Assembly (NCBI RefSeq): GCF_008271805.1
Contig: NZ_VSRY01000083.1
Location: 1-38,924, forward strand
Direction of reading: 5' to 3'
Length of the DNA stretch: 38,924 nt
Origin: Streptomyces sp. TRM49041
GTDB lineage: Bacteria > Actinomycetota > Actinomycetes > Streptomycetales > Streptomycetaceae
A program made the position numbers and the translations under genes. Below are positions 23,330 through 31,794 of the stretch, piece after piece (the stretch's first letter is position 1; the number at the start of each line of letters is the position of its first letter). Under the pieces are notes generated by a model that worked only from the letters and a program-made list of their open reading frames with translations, searched no databases and had not been told where the DNA came from.

Positions 23330-24541
23330 ATGAGCAGCCAGACGTACCTGACGCTCGACGAGCTGCTGCCGCCGCTCGAACTGGCGGCGGCGCTCGACGC
23401 CGGGCACGTCACCCGCAAGCAGCACCCGGAACTGCCGCTGTCCCTCTACACATACACACGGACTGCGCAGTACGAGGCAATCTGGAACCGCGTCACCATC
23501 CGCTGCCGCGGACTCGTCGCGGACGACAGCACCGGCGAGATCGTCGCGCTGCCCCTGCCGAAGTTCTTCAACGTCGGTGAGCACACCGCCGGCCGCCCGT
23601 ACGCCCCGCCGCTCCCGGACGAGCCGTTCGAGGTGTACGACAAGGTCGACGGCAGCCTCGCGGTGGTCTTCCACTACGCCGGCCGCTGGCGGGTCGCGTC
23701 CAAGGGTTCCTTCGTCAGCACCCAGGCCACCTGGGCGCAGCGCCGCCTCGACACGCGGGACACCACAGCCCTCACCCCGGGCGTGACGTACCTCGCGGAG
23801 ATCCTGTACCCGCAGAACCGCATCGTCGTCGACTACGGCGACCGCCGCGACCTGGTGCTCCTCGCCGCGTTCGGCAAGGACGGCACCGAGATACCCCTCC
23901 CCGACGCCGCCCCTGCGTGGCAGCCGGTCGGCTCGGTCGTCACCGCCCGGCCCGCCATGCCGCTCGCCGAACTGCTCGCCCTCACCGAGGCGAACATCCT
24001 GCCCGGCGGCCGCCCCGCGACCGGCACGGACGCGGAGGGCTATGTGCTCCGCTTCGCGTCCGGGGTGCGGGCGAAGGCCAAACTCTCCGAGTACGTACGG
24101 CTCCACAAGGTCCTGACTGGTGTCACCGAGCGGGACATCTGGCGCGGCCACGGCATCCAGCGCTTCGCCGGCCTGCCCGCGAAGCAGGTCGCCCAGGCGC
24201 TCGGCTGCTCCGCCGCGGACATCGCCGCCTCGGACGGGCGGCCGCTGGACGCACTGCTGGAACAGGTGCCCGACGAGTTCGACGCCTGGGTGCGCGAGGT
24301 GGTCGCGCGGATCGAGAAGCAGGTGGCGGACCGCGAGCGCGCCGTCGACGACGCGTACCGGTCCTTGGCCCATCTCGCCACGGACCGCGGGGCCTTCGCC
24401 CGCGCGGTGAAGGACCTGCCGGACCGTGCCGTCCGCCCCGCCATGTTCCTGCGCCTCGACGGACGCCCCACCGAGCTGGTGACGTACCGTTCCACGAGGC
24501 CGGAGGCGTCCGACCCGTTCAAGACCGATGAGGAGAACTGA
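23330..24541 (+). CDS. T4 Rnl1-type RNA ligase
   Basis: A 403-residue RNA ligase with all nucleotidyltransferase motifs of the T4 Rnl1 family. The N-terminal signature RCRGLV...LPKFFNVGE is followed by motif I DKVDGSL (AMP-accepting Lys105), motif Ia SKGS (about 123), motif III YLAEILYPQNR (about 153), motif IV EGYVLRF (about 235) and motif V KAKLSEYVRLH (about 248). Spacing matches T4 Rnl1 closely. Such enzymes seal 3'-OH/5'-phosphate RNA ends, in T4 repairing tRNA cut by anticodon nucleases. The ATG at 23330 has a GGGGAGGAA site. The next gene, five bases on, is the matching end-healing enzyme, so both steps are encoded together. The C-terminal 130 residues probably form the specificity domain. 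Confidence 0.93.
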   Translation: MSSQTYLTLDELLPPLELAAALDAGHVTRKQHPELPLSLYTYTRTAQYEAIWNRVTIRCRGLVADDSTGEIVALPLPKFFNVGEHTAGRPYAPPLPDEPFEVYDKVDGSLAVVFHYAGRWRVASKGSFVSTQATWAQRRLDTRDTTALTPGVTYLAEILYPQNRIVVDYGDRRDLVLLAAFGKDGTEIPLPDAAPAWQPVGSVVTARPAMPLAELLALTEANILPGGRPATGTDAEGYVLRFASGVRAKAKLSEYVRLHKVLTGVTERDIWRGHGIQRFAGLPAKQVAQALGCSAADIAASDGRPLDALLEQVPDEFDAWVREVVARIEKQVADRERAVDDAYRSLAHLATDRGAFARAVKDLPDRAVRPAMFLRLDGRPTELVTYRSTRPEASDPFKTDEEN

Positions 24542-24545
24542 GCCC

Positions 24546-25475
24546 GTGCCCGTAGTGCCCGCACTGCCCGTCGTCCATGTCATGACGGGACTCCCCGCCT
24601 CGGGGAAGACGACCGAGGCACGCCGCCTGCAGCACGGGGCCGAGGGCCGGATGCGCCGGGTCAACCTCGACGACCTGCGCACCATGCTCGACGTCCCGGC
24701 GGCCGAACGCCGTTCGCACGCCCACGAGCGGACCGTCCTCGCGATCCAGGACGCGGCGGTGCGCGCGGCCGTCGACGGCGGCTTCGACGTCGTCGTCGAC
24801 AACACCCACCTCACCCCGCACATCCCCAAGCGTCTCAAGGCCGCCGTGTCCGGGCTCGCCACCTTCGTCGTACACGACTTCACCGATGTGCCGGTGGAGG
24901 AGTGCATACGCCGCGACGCGGAGCGGGAAAGGTCCGTCGGCGGGGACGTCATCCGGCTCCTCGCCGACAAGCACACCAAGGCCCGCAAGGGCGGCTGGCG
25001 GCTCACCGAGGAGTGGCTCAACGACCAGCTGCCCGTGGAGCCGTACGTCGTGGACCCGGCGCTGCCGTCGGCGGTCATGTGCGACATCGACGGCACGCTC
25101 GCCCTCCGCGGCGACCGCGGCCCGTACGACTTCGGCCGCTGCGACGAGGACCTGCTGAACGTGTCCGTGCGGCGGGCGCTGCACGCGTTCCGGCGTGCCG
25201 ACGGTGACACGGTCGTCCTGCTGTCGGGCCGGGGCGAGGAGCACCGCGAGAAGACCGAGGCGTGGCTGCGGCGCCACGACGTGCCGTACGACGAGCTGTG
25301 GATGCGCGCCGCCGGCGACGGCCGCCGCGACGACATCGTGAAGGCCGAACTCTTCGACCGGCATGTACGCCACCGCTTCTCGGTACGGGTCTCCCTGGAC
25401 GACCGCGACCGTGTCGTCGCCGTCTGGCGCCGCATGGGCCTGCCGACCTGGCAGGTCGACTACGGCAACTTCTGA
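24546..25475 (+). CDS. polynucleotide 5'-kinase / 3'-phosphatase (T4 Pnkp type)
   Basis: A 309-residue two-domain end-healing enzyme, close in length to T4 Pnkp (301). The kinase domain has the P-loop GLPASGKT (residues 15-22) and NLDDLRTML with the Asp/Arg pair expected for the 5' end. The phosphatase domain carries the DxD motif CDIDGTLAL (Asp180, Asp182) and VVLLSGRGEEHREKT. It adds a 5'-phosphate and removes a 2',3'-cyclic or 3'-phosphate, producing substrates for the ligase encoded just upstream. The GTG at 24546 follows GGAG and starts directly before the P-loop. Same operon as the ligase; order ligase-kinase. Confidence 0.92.
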   Translation: MPVVPALPVVHVMTGLPASGKTTEARRLQHGAEGRMRRVNLDDLRTMLDVPAAERRSHAHERTVLAIQDAAVRAAVDGGFDVVVDNTHLTPHIPKRLKAAVSGLATFVVHDFTDVPVEECIRRDAERERSVGGDVIRLLADKHTKARKGGWRLTEEWLNDQLPVEPYVVDPALPSAVMCDIDGTLALRGDRGPYDFGRCDEDLLNVSVRRALHAFRRADGDTVVLLSGRGEEHREKTEAWLRRHDVPYDELWMRAAGDGRRDDIVKAELFDRHVRHRFSVRVSLDDRDRVVAVWRRMGLPTWQVDYGNF

Positions 25476-25496
25476 GCCGGGTTCGAGAGGAACCTC

Positions 25497-26260
25497 ATGA
25501 GCACCGACACGGAGATCGACGTCCTCGTCCTGGGCGGCGCGGGCGTCGACACGATCGTGTAAGTCCCCGAACTGCCGCTGCCGGACGCCGACAGCTGCAT
25601 GATCCGGCCCGGGATCGAGACCCGGGCCGGTCAGACCGGCGACTTCGTGGCTCTCGGGCTCAGCGCCCTTGGCCTGCGCACCCACCACCTCGACATGCTC
25701 GGCGACGACCACGAGGGAGACCTGGTCCTGGCCCTCCACCGCGACCGGGGCATCCCCTCACCAAAGTCCCCCTGCCCGCCGGCACGAAGCGCGCCGTCAA
25801 CCTCGTCGGCCCCGACGGGCGGCGGCTCTCCCTGTACGACAGCACCCGCTCCCACGCCACGGACCGGCTGCCGGACCCCACGGTCCTGGCCCTCGCCTCG
25901 GCGAGCCGCCACGCCCATGTCTCCCTCACCCACCCGTGCGCCGCCGCCCTCCCCGTACTGCGCGCGGCCGCCGTCACCCTCTCGACCGACCTGCACGACT
26001 GGGACGGCACCAACCCGTACCACGAGCCCTTCGCCCACGAGGCGGACATCGTCTTCCTCTCCACCACGGCCCTGACCGACCCGGAACACACCATGCGCCG
26101 GATCGCCGGACACGGCCGGTCCCGGGCCGTCGTCGCCACGGCCGGAGCCGAAGGCGCGTACCTGCTGACCGACGGCGAACCGCCTACGTCCCTGCCCTGC
26201 TCGTGCCCGTACACGGCGTTGAGACCCGGGCCGCGTCGGGCATTCGCCCCCGTCTCCCGG
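25497..26260 (+). pseudogene. broken PfkB-family carbohydrate kinase
   Basis: A ribokinase/PfkB-type gene in pieces. ATG 25497 with a GAGAGGAA site starts STDTEIDVLVLGGAGVDTIV, then hits TAA at 25560 where related proteins have Tyr. The frame continues VPELPLP...DFVALGLSALGLRTHHLDMLGDD, then shifts near 25755 into LTKVPLPAGTKRAVNLVG...VFLSTTALTDPEHTMRR and AVVATAGAEGAYLL, then shifts again near 26190 to VETRAASG. The C-terminal catalytic GAGD region is lost. One nonsense codon, two shifts and a missing end rule out activity. It lies 21 bases after the kinase-phosphatase stop and was probably once the third gene of that operon. Confidence 0.85.
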
Positions 26261-26345
26261 CCGCCCCCCGAGGCGAGCGCCGCACACACGGGGCCGGTGA
26301 GAGCCGGCGCCGGTGCAAGCGGTACGAAGGCCGCCGCGGTCCCGG

Positions 26346-26732
26346 TCAGCGGCAGTCGGCGAAGTCCTTGGACACGCCCGGGATCGGGCTCATGTTGCTG
26401 CCGCCACGGACATACACGGCGCTGATCCAGCCCTTCGGGCCGCCGGCGTCGACCAGGAGCCACCAGTCGTTCACGTACGCGCCGTCGCGCACGGTGTCGC
26501 CCTGGTTCTGGCAGAACGCCGTGACGTTCATCGTGCTGACCTTCACACGGTCGTACGGAGGACACTGGAACGAGGCGCACGCGCGCATGTTCACGTCGGT
26601 CGCCCAGACGTACACGGTCGTGGCGTTCGCCGCGGCCTGGGCGGGGGCGGCGCCGATCAGGGTCGCGGCGACGCCGCCCGCCGCAGCTCCGGCCACGGCG
26701 ATCCGGCGCAGTCGGCCGACATGCTTGATCAT
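26346..26732 (-). CDS. secreted single SH3-like module protein
   Basis: A 128-residue exported protein. An Ala-rich signal peptide ends at APAQAA (about 33). The mature part has the core pattern shared by five other proteins of the window: VYVWATDVNMRACA..., FCQNQGDTV, YVNDWWLLV, GWISAVYVRGG and a C-terminal PGV...C. The ATG at 26732 has a GAGGGAG site. It is divergent from the SARP gene. The SH3-like fold suggests binding to a cell-wall or protein ligand; no catalytic residues are seen. The family is judged from the repeat pattern, not a database match. Confidence 0.82.
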   Translation of the reverse strand: MIKHVGRLRRIAVAGAAAGGVAATLIGAAPAQAAANATTVYVWATDVNMRACASFQCPPYDRVKVSTMNVTAFCQNQGDTVRDGAYVNDWWLLVDAGGPKGWISAVYVRGGSNMSPIPGVSKDFADCR

Positions 26733-27067
26733 GAGGACTCCCTCGGTTGCGCATGGGGGGTGAGTGCTGTCGGCCGGGGGACCGGCGGCGCGCCGTCGGC
26801 GTATGAGTCCCCCGTACGGATGATTCGCGCCAACGTCGGTCATACGAGGGCGCCCACCCTCCCGTCCCCGTCGTGAAGGCGGACAGCGCTCCCAGCTCCC
26901 GAATGCGAGGTCACCCACTCCCGGAACCACCAGCCGTGCGCCGACGTGTACCGGACCGGACTGCCGAGGAAGACGGACAGGGCAGTCCGGTGCCGGTCGT
27001 GCCCGGGGCCCCCCGCCGGTATCGTCGCCACCCGTACGAGCGCCAAAGGCCGGGGACTCGGGGGACG
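26733..27067. promoter_or_regulatory. divergent control region between the SH3-like gene and the SARP gene
   Basis: A 335-base gap with no gene. CATACG occurs on the minus strand at 26800-26805, 68 bases from the secreted gene start, and again on the plus strand at 26841-26846. The same hexamer lies at a similar distance upstream of two related genes (34120-34125 and 34185-34190). I found no SARP-type direct repeats here. Confidence 0.35.
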
Positions 27068-30000
27068 ATGCTCGAAGTGCGCCTTCTCGGCCCGGCCGAG
27101 GTGTGGGACGGGGACCGCCGGATCGCCCTGAGCGGCCCGAAACCGACCGCGATCCTCGCGGCACTGGTCGTGCACGCGGGGGAGGTCCTCTCCACCGACC
27201 GCCTGGTGGATCTGGTGTGGGAGGAACAGGCCCCGGTCACCGCGCGGGCGCTCGTCGCATCCCATGTCTCGGCGCTGCGCCGGGCCCTGGCCGGGGTGTC
27301 CGGAGGCGGCGCGGCCATCGGCACACGCTCGCCCGGCTACGTCGCCGAGGTGCCACGGGACCGTATCGATGTCCACCGCTTCGAGGAGGCCCTGGCGCTC
27401 GGCCGGCGCGCGGCCGCCGAGGGGCACCACGCCGAGGCCGCCGACATCCTGCGCGACGCCATGACCCTGTGGCGCGGCCAGGACGCGCTGGAGGGGCTGA
27501 GCCAGTCGTTCGCCCGGATCGAGGCGGCCCGCCTCGCCGAACTCCGGCGCGTGGGTCTGGAGGCCCGCTTCGCCGCCGAACTGACGCTCGGCTGCCGCGC
27601 GGAGATCGTCGCGGAGCTCTACACGCACGTGGCGGCCAACCCGCTGCGCGAGCGGCCGCGCGGCCAGCTGATGACCGCACTGTTCCGGACCGGCCGGGTG
27701 CCGGACGCGCTGCGCGTCTACCACGAGGGCCGCGAGCTGCTCGGAACGGAACTGGGCATCGACCCCGGTCCCGAACTGCGCGCCCTGCACCAGGCCCTGC
27801 TGACCGGGGACACGGCGGTGCTCGGCACGCCCGTCCCGTCGTCCACCGTCAGCACCGTGACGGGTGCCCGTACGTCCGGTTCCGGGTCGGTCGACGCCGT
27901 GCCCCGCCAGTCCACGGGTGGCGCGGACGGCGACGCCGACACCGGTGGACCTCCCATGCCCTGCCACCTCCCGCCCGACGTGGCCGACTTCGTAGGCCGG
28001 GAAGCCGAGATCACCTGGGCGACCGCCCTCCTCGTCGGCGCCGGCGACCCCGCGCGGACCGCCGCGCCCATGGGGGTCGTCTCCGGGCGCTCGGGCGTGG
28101 GCAAGACCGCCCTCGCCGTGCACATCGGCCACCGCCTCTCCGCCCGGTTCCCCGACGGGCAGCTCTTCCTCGACCTGCGGGCCTCGGACGCCGCGCCCGT
28201 CCACACGGCCGACGCCCTCGCACGGCTGCTGCGCGCGCTCGGCGTCGACCCGGACGCGCTGACCGGCGGCGTCGAGGACCTGGTCGGGGTGTACCGCACC
28301 CACATCGCGCGCCGCCGCATACTCCTCGTCCTCGACAACGCCGTCGGCGAGGCCCACCTGCGGCCCCTGCTGCCGCCAGGACCGGGCTCGGCCGTGCTGA
28401 TCACCAGCCGGAGGCGCCTCGTCGCCCTCGAGGGAGCGGCCCACCTCGATCTGAAGGCCCCCGCCGAGGACGAGGCGCTGGCCCTGCTGACGAAGGTCGC
28501 CGGACCCGGGCGGGCCGAGACCGAACCCGGCGGAACCGCCGAGATCGTCGCACTGTGCGGCCGGCTGCCCCTGGCCGTACGCATCGCCGGCGCCCGGCTC
28601 GCCGCCCGCCCGCACTGGACGGCCGCCCGCCTCGCCGCCCGGCTGCGCGACGAGCGACGGCGGCTCGACGAACTCCAGGCCGGCGACCTGGAACTCCGGG
28701 CCAGCCTGGAACTCGGCTACGCCGAACTCGGCGAGCACCGCCGGCGCGCCCTGCGCAGACTGGCCCTGCTGGAACTGCCCGACTTCGCCGCCTGGGTGGC
28801 CGCGCCGCTGCTCGACGTGAGCCCCGACGACGCCGAAGAAGCCGTCGAAATCCTGGTGGACTGTCACTTCATCGAGCTGGTCGGCGTCGACGAGACCGGC
28901 CAGACCCGGTACCGCATCCACGACCTGGCCCGCGAACACGCCAGAGAGCGCTGCCTCTCGGACGAGACGGAAGAGGACCGCCGGGCGGCCGTGCTCCGGC
29001 TGGTCGACCACTGGCTGTCCCTCGCCGAGGCCGCGGCGGCCCGCGCACCCGGCGGAGCGGCCAGGCTCCTCCACGAGCGTCACTCCGGCACGCCCCTCGA
29101 CCCGCTGCTCGCCCGGGACCTGCTGAGCAGGCCCGCCGCCTGGTTCGCGGCCGAGCAGGCATGCCTGGTCGCCGCCGTCACCCACTGCGCCGAACACGGT
29201 CTGCCGCGCGCCGCACGGGAACTCGCGGCGGTCCTCATAGCGAGTTCGGCGGCGCTCTACAACCAGTTCGACGCCTGGTCCCGCTCGCACACGGCCGCAC
29301 TCGCCGCCGTACGCCGGAGCGGCGACGCCGAGGGAGAGGCATGGCTGCTCGACGGCCTCGGCCGGCTCCGCCTCGAACAGGACCGCTTCGACGACGCCTT
29401 CGCGTACTTCGGCGACGCCCTGCGCCTGTTCGACGAGACCGGCGTGGCGCGCGGCCGGGCCGGCGCCCTCACCGGGATGGGCGACGTCCGCCGCGAGCAG
29501 GGACGCTTCACCGAGGCCCTGGACCTCCTGCGAGCCGCGGCCGCCTCCTACCAGGAACCCGTGGACCCCGCCGCCCTCGCCCATATCGAGTACGGCATCG
29601 GAGCCGTGTACCGCGACCGGGGCCGGTACCCCGAGGCATGGGAAGCACTCACCCGCTCCCTGGAGCTGTACCGGGCGGCGGACGACCGGCAGGGCGAAGG
29701 GCTGAGCCTCCGCTCGCTCGCGCTCTGCCACCGCGCCCAGGGCGAACTGCCCGAAGCGGAGAGCCTGCTGCGGGACTCACTGCGCATCTTCGAGGAGACC
29801 GGGGACACCTTCGGCGAGATGTACGCGAGTCAGTCACTGGCCAAGGTCCAGCTGCGCCAGGGCCGGATCGCGCACGCGCGGGAGCGGCTCGAGCGGTGCC
29901 TCGACGTCACCCGGGAGCGCCGGGACCTCTTCGGCGAGGCACTCGTACGGCGCTCCCTGGGCGAGACACGGCTGGCCGCCGGCGACTGGGACGGGGCGAC

Positions 30001-30199
30001 CGACGAGCTGCGCCGGGCGCTCGCCCTCTGGGACCGGATGGGGCTGCCGCTTTGGCGGGCCCGTACGGTACGGGACCTGGGCACCGCGGCCGCCGGCCGC
30101 GGCGACGAGGCCGCCGCCCGGGCGGCGTGGGCCGAGGCGCTGGAGGTGTTCCGCGAACTGGGCAGCCGGGAGGCCGAGGAGATGCGGCAGCAGGGCTGA
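27068..30199 (+). CDS. SARP-family regulator with NB-ARC and TPR domains (AfsR-like)
   Basis: A 1043-residue regulator. Residues 1-95 form the winged-helix DNA-binding domain (MLEVRLLGPAEVW, LVDLVWEEQAP). Residues about 100-245 are the bacterial transcriptional activation domain. An NB-ARC ATPase follows, with Walker A GRSGVGKT (Lys346) and Walker B RRILLVLDNA, and residues about 740-1040 are TPR repeats. This is the AfsR layout, in which the sensor part controls SARP binding. The ATG at 27068 starts the DNA-binding fold. The next gene, VanX-type, is preceded by three copies of a heptamer at 11-base steps, the classic SARP site, so a direct target is suggested. It sits in a cluster of wall-active secreted enzymes; the small molecule or signal sensed is unknown. 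Confidence 0.92.
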   Translation: MLEVRLLGPAEVWDGDRRIALSGPKPTAILAALVVHAGEVLSTDRLVDLVWEEQAPVTARALVASHVSALRRALAGVSGGGAAIGTRSPGYVAEVPRDRIDVHRFEEALALGRRAAAEGHHAEAADILRDAMTLWRGQDALEGLSQSFARIEAARLAELRRVGLEARFAAELTLGCRAEIVAELYTHVAANPLRERPRGQLMTALFRTGRVPDALRVYHEGRELLGTELGIDPGPELRALHQALLTGDTAVLGTPVPSSTVSTVTGARTSGSGSVDAVPRQSTGGADGDADTGGPPMPCHLPPDVADFVGREAEITWATALLVGAGDPARTAAPMGVVSGRSGVGKTALAVHIGHRLSARFPDGQLFLDLRASDAAPVHTADALARLLRALGVDPDALTGGVEDLVGVYRTHIARRRILLVLDNAVGEAHLRPLLPPGPGSAVLITSRRRLVALEGAAHLDLKAPAEDEALALLTKVAGPGRAETEPGGTAEIVALCGRLPLAVRIAGARLAARPHWTAARLAARLRDERRRLDELQAGDLELRASLELGYAELGEHRRRALRRLALLELPDFAAWVAAPLLDVSPDDAEEAVEILVDCHFIELVGVDETGQTRYRIHDLAREHARERCLSDETEEDRRAAVLRLVDHWLSLAEAAAARAPGGAARLLHERHSGTPLDPLLARDLLSRPAAWFAAEQACLVAAVTHCAEHGLPRAARELAAVLIASSAALYNQFDAWSRSHTAALAAVRRSGDAEGEAWLLDGLGRLRLEQDRFDDAFAYFGDALRLFDETGVARGRAGALTGMGDVRREQGRFTEALDLLRAAAASYQEPVDPAALAHIEYGIGAVYRDRGRYPEAWEALTRSLELYRAADDRQGEGLSLRSLALCHRAQGELPEAESLLRDSLRIFEETGDTFGEMYASQSLAKVQLRQGRIAHARERLERCLDVTRERRDLFGEALVRRSLGETRLAAGDWDGATDELRRALALWDRMGLPLWRARTVRDLGTAAAGRGDEAAARAAWAEALEVFRELGSREAEEMRQQG

Positions 30200-30238
30200 C
30201 TCCCGCCGCCCCACCGGCGCTTCGGCGGCTCACAGGGC

Positions 30239-30268
30239 TTCTGCAGAGGATCTGCAGCGCTTCTGCAG
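30239..30268 (+). promoter_or_regulatory. SARP-type direct-repeat operator and promoter of the dipeptidase gene
   Basis: TCTGCAG occurs three times at exact 11-base steps (octamers starting at 30239, 30250 and 30261: TTCTGCAG, ATCTGCAG, TTCTGCAG). SARP regulators bind such heptamers separated by 4 bp next to the -35. A weak -10-like CAAGCT (30279-30284) would place the start about at the GTG 30292, suggesting a leaderless message. The SARP gene ends 40 bases upstream. Confidence 0.75.
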
Positions 30269-30291
30269 CGGCCCCGGACAAGCTGTGAACC

Positions 30292-30960
30292 GTGACAGAC
30301 ATCATCCTGCTCTCGGACCGGAGAGTCGCCGAGACCGGCGTCGCCGACACGGGTGAACCCCTGGTCGACCTGCGCGCGGCCGACGGGCTGCTCGTCGACG
30401 GGCGGAAGGCCGACGACGACGGCTCGTACGCCCACGTACGCGCCGACGTGGCCCGCCGTCTGCTCCTCGCCCAGCGCGAACTGCCCACCGGTGTACGCCT
30501 GCTGATAGTGGAGGGCTTCCGCCCGCCCGCGCTCCAGCGCAGCTACTTCGAGGAGTACGCCGCCGTGATGCGTGCCTCCCACCCCGGCGCGCCGGCGGAG
30601 CGCATCCGCGAGCTGGCGAGCGCGTACATCTCCCCGCCGGAGGTCGCCCCGCACGTCAGCGGTGGCGCGGTGGACCTGACCCTGTGCACCGAGGACGGCG
30701 TCGAACTGCCGCTCGGCACCGAGGTCAACGCCACCCCGGAGGAGAGCGAGGGCGGCTGCCGCACCGGCGCCGCCGACATCACGGCGGAGGCCAGGGCCAA
30801 CCGGGAGCTGATGGGCCGGGCGCTGACCGCCGCCGGGTTCGTCAACTACCCGACCGAATGGTGGCACTGGTCGTACGGCGACCGGTACTGGGCGCTGATC
30901 GGTGGACAGCCGGCCGCCCGCTACGGGCCCGCCGAACGCCCGTCGGGCCTCCGCTCCTGA
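30292..30960 (+). CDS. D-Ala-D-Ala dipeptidase (VanX type, M15D)
   Basis: A 222-residue zinc dipeptidase with all VanX landmarks: EGFRPPALQ (the Arg), PHVSGGAVDL (zinc ligands His121 and Asp128), and EWWHWSYGD (catalytic Glu189 and zinc His192). VanX hydrolyses D-Ala-D-Ala, lowering the target of vancomycin-type drugs; other family members recycle wall peptides. No vanH or vanA homologue is next to it, so glycopeptide resistance is not indicated. No signal peptide is seen, so the enzyme is cytosolic. GTG 30292 is preceded by no ribosome site but by the SARP repeats. Confidence 0.9.
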   Translation: MTDIILLSDRRVAETGVADTGEPLVDLRAADGLLVDGRKADDDGSYAHVRADVARRLLLAQRELPTGVRLLIVEGFRPPALQRSYFEEYAAVMRASHPGAPAERIRELASAYISPPEVAPHVSGGAVDLTLCTEDGVELPLGTEVNATPEESEGGCRTGAADITAEARANRELMGRALTAAGFVNYPTEWWHWSYGDRYWALIGGQPAARYGPAERPSGLRS

Positions 30961-31041
30961 CCGGCCTGAGCCACCGAGCCACCCGATCCGAACGAACCGC
31001 CCGCGTGACCGACCACCACGTGGACCATCCGGGGGAAGTAC

Positions 31042-31728
31042 GTGCACACCATCCGCACCACCGCAAGGACCACTGCCACCACGACCACGACCACCACCGC
31101 CGCCGACTCCGGTGCCGGCCGGGCCGAGCAGTTCGCGACCGAACTGCTGGCCTGCGCCGACCGGATGACACCCGCGGAGTTCGACGCCCAGTTCACGGCC
31201 GTGATGCCCCGGCTGCGCCGCCGGCTGCTGGCCATGACCGGCAACCCGCACGACGCCGACGACCTGCTCCAGGAGACGTATCTGAGGCTGTCGCGCCGCG
31301 CCCGCGCCAGCAGCCTGTCCCGGCAGCGCCATCCGTACGCCTATACCTGCGCCGCCGCGAGGAACCTGCTCCGCGACTCCTGGCAGCACCCGTCCCGCCG
31401 TGAGCGCTGCACCGACCGGCTGCCCGAGGAGAGCTGGGACGGCGGGCTCGCCTCGCGCGAGGCCGAGGTGGCCACCGTCGCGCTGCTCAGCGTTCTGTCG
31501 CCGAAGGAGGCCGCCGCGGTGATCCTCGTCGACATCGAGGGCCTTACCCACGACCTGGCGGCCGAGCGGCTCGGCGCGCACCGCGGCACCGTCCAGCGCA
31601 ACCGGATGCGCGGACTCGCCAAGATCCGGGCCGCGCTCGGCTCATACGAGACGGCCTCCCGCGCGGTCCCACGCGCGAAGGCAGCCGGCGGCGCGGCCCG
31701 CACGCCCACCCGTCCTGCCGCAGCCTGA
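31042..31728 (+). CDS. ECF-type RNA polymerase sigma factor
   Basis: A 228-residue sigma-70 family protein of the ECF group. Region 2 is seen in RLLAMTGNPHDADDLLQETYLRLSRR and region 4 in LSVLSPKEAAAVILVDIEGLTHDLAAERLGAHRGTVQRNRMRGL. The first 20 residues are a Thr/Ala run. GTG 31042 has a GGGGGAAG site. No anti-sigma gene follows; the next gene is a secreted NlpC/P60 enzyme 66 bases on. It may direct transcription of the secreted cluster, but no matching promoter motif was recognised with certainty. Confidence 0.88.
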   Translation: MHTIRTTARTTATTTTTTTAADSGAGRAEQFATELLACADRMTPAEFDAQFTAVMPRLRRRLLAMTGNPHDADDLLQETYLRLSRRARASSLSRQRHPYAYTCAAARNLLRDSWQHPSRRERCTDRLPEESWDGGLASREAEVATVALLSVLSPKEAAAVILVDIEGLTHDLAAERLGAHRGTVQRNRMRGLAKIRAALGSYETASRAVPRAKAAGGAARTPTRPAAA

Positions 31729-31794
31729 CCCGCTGCCGCAACCCACCCGGAACGGCCGCCCAGCGGCGGCACCTGAACAGGGGGAGACACGCAC

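Noticed and set aside
30200..30238. Terminator between the SARP and VanX-type genes.
   Set aside because: The possible hairpin is weak and irregular, so readthrough cannot be excluded.
30292..30960. A vancomycin resistance cluster around the VanX-type gene.
   Set aside because: No VanH- or VanA-type gene and no VanR/VanS pair is present.
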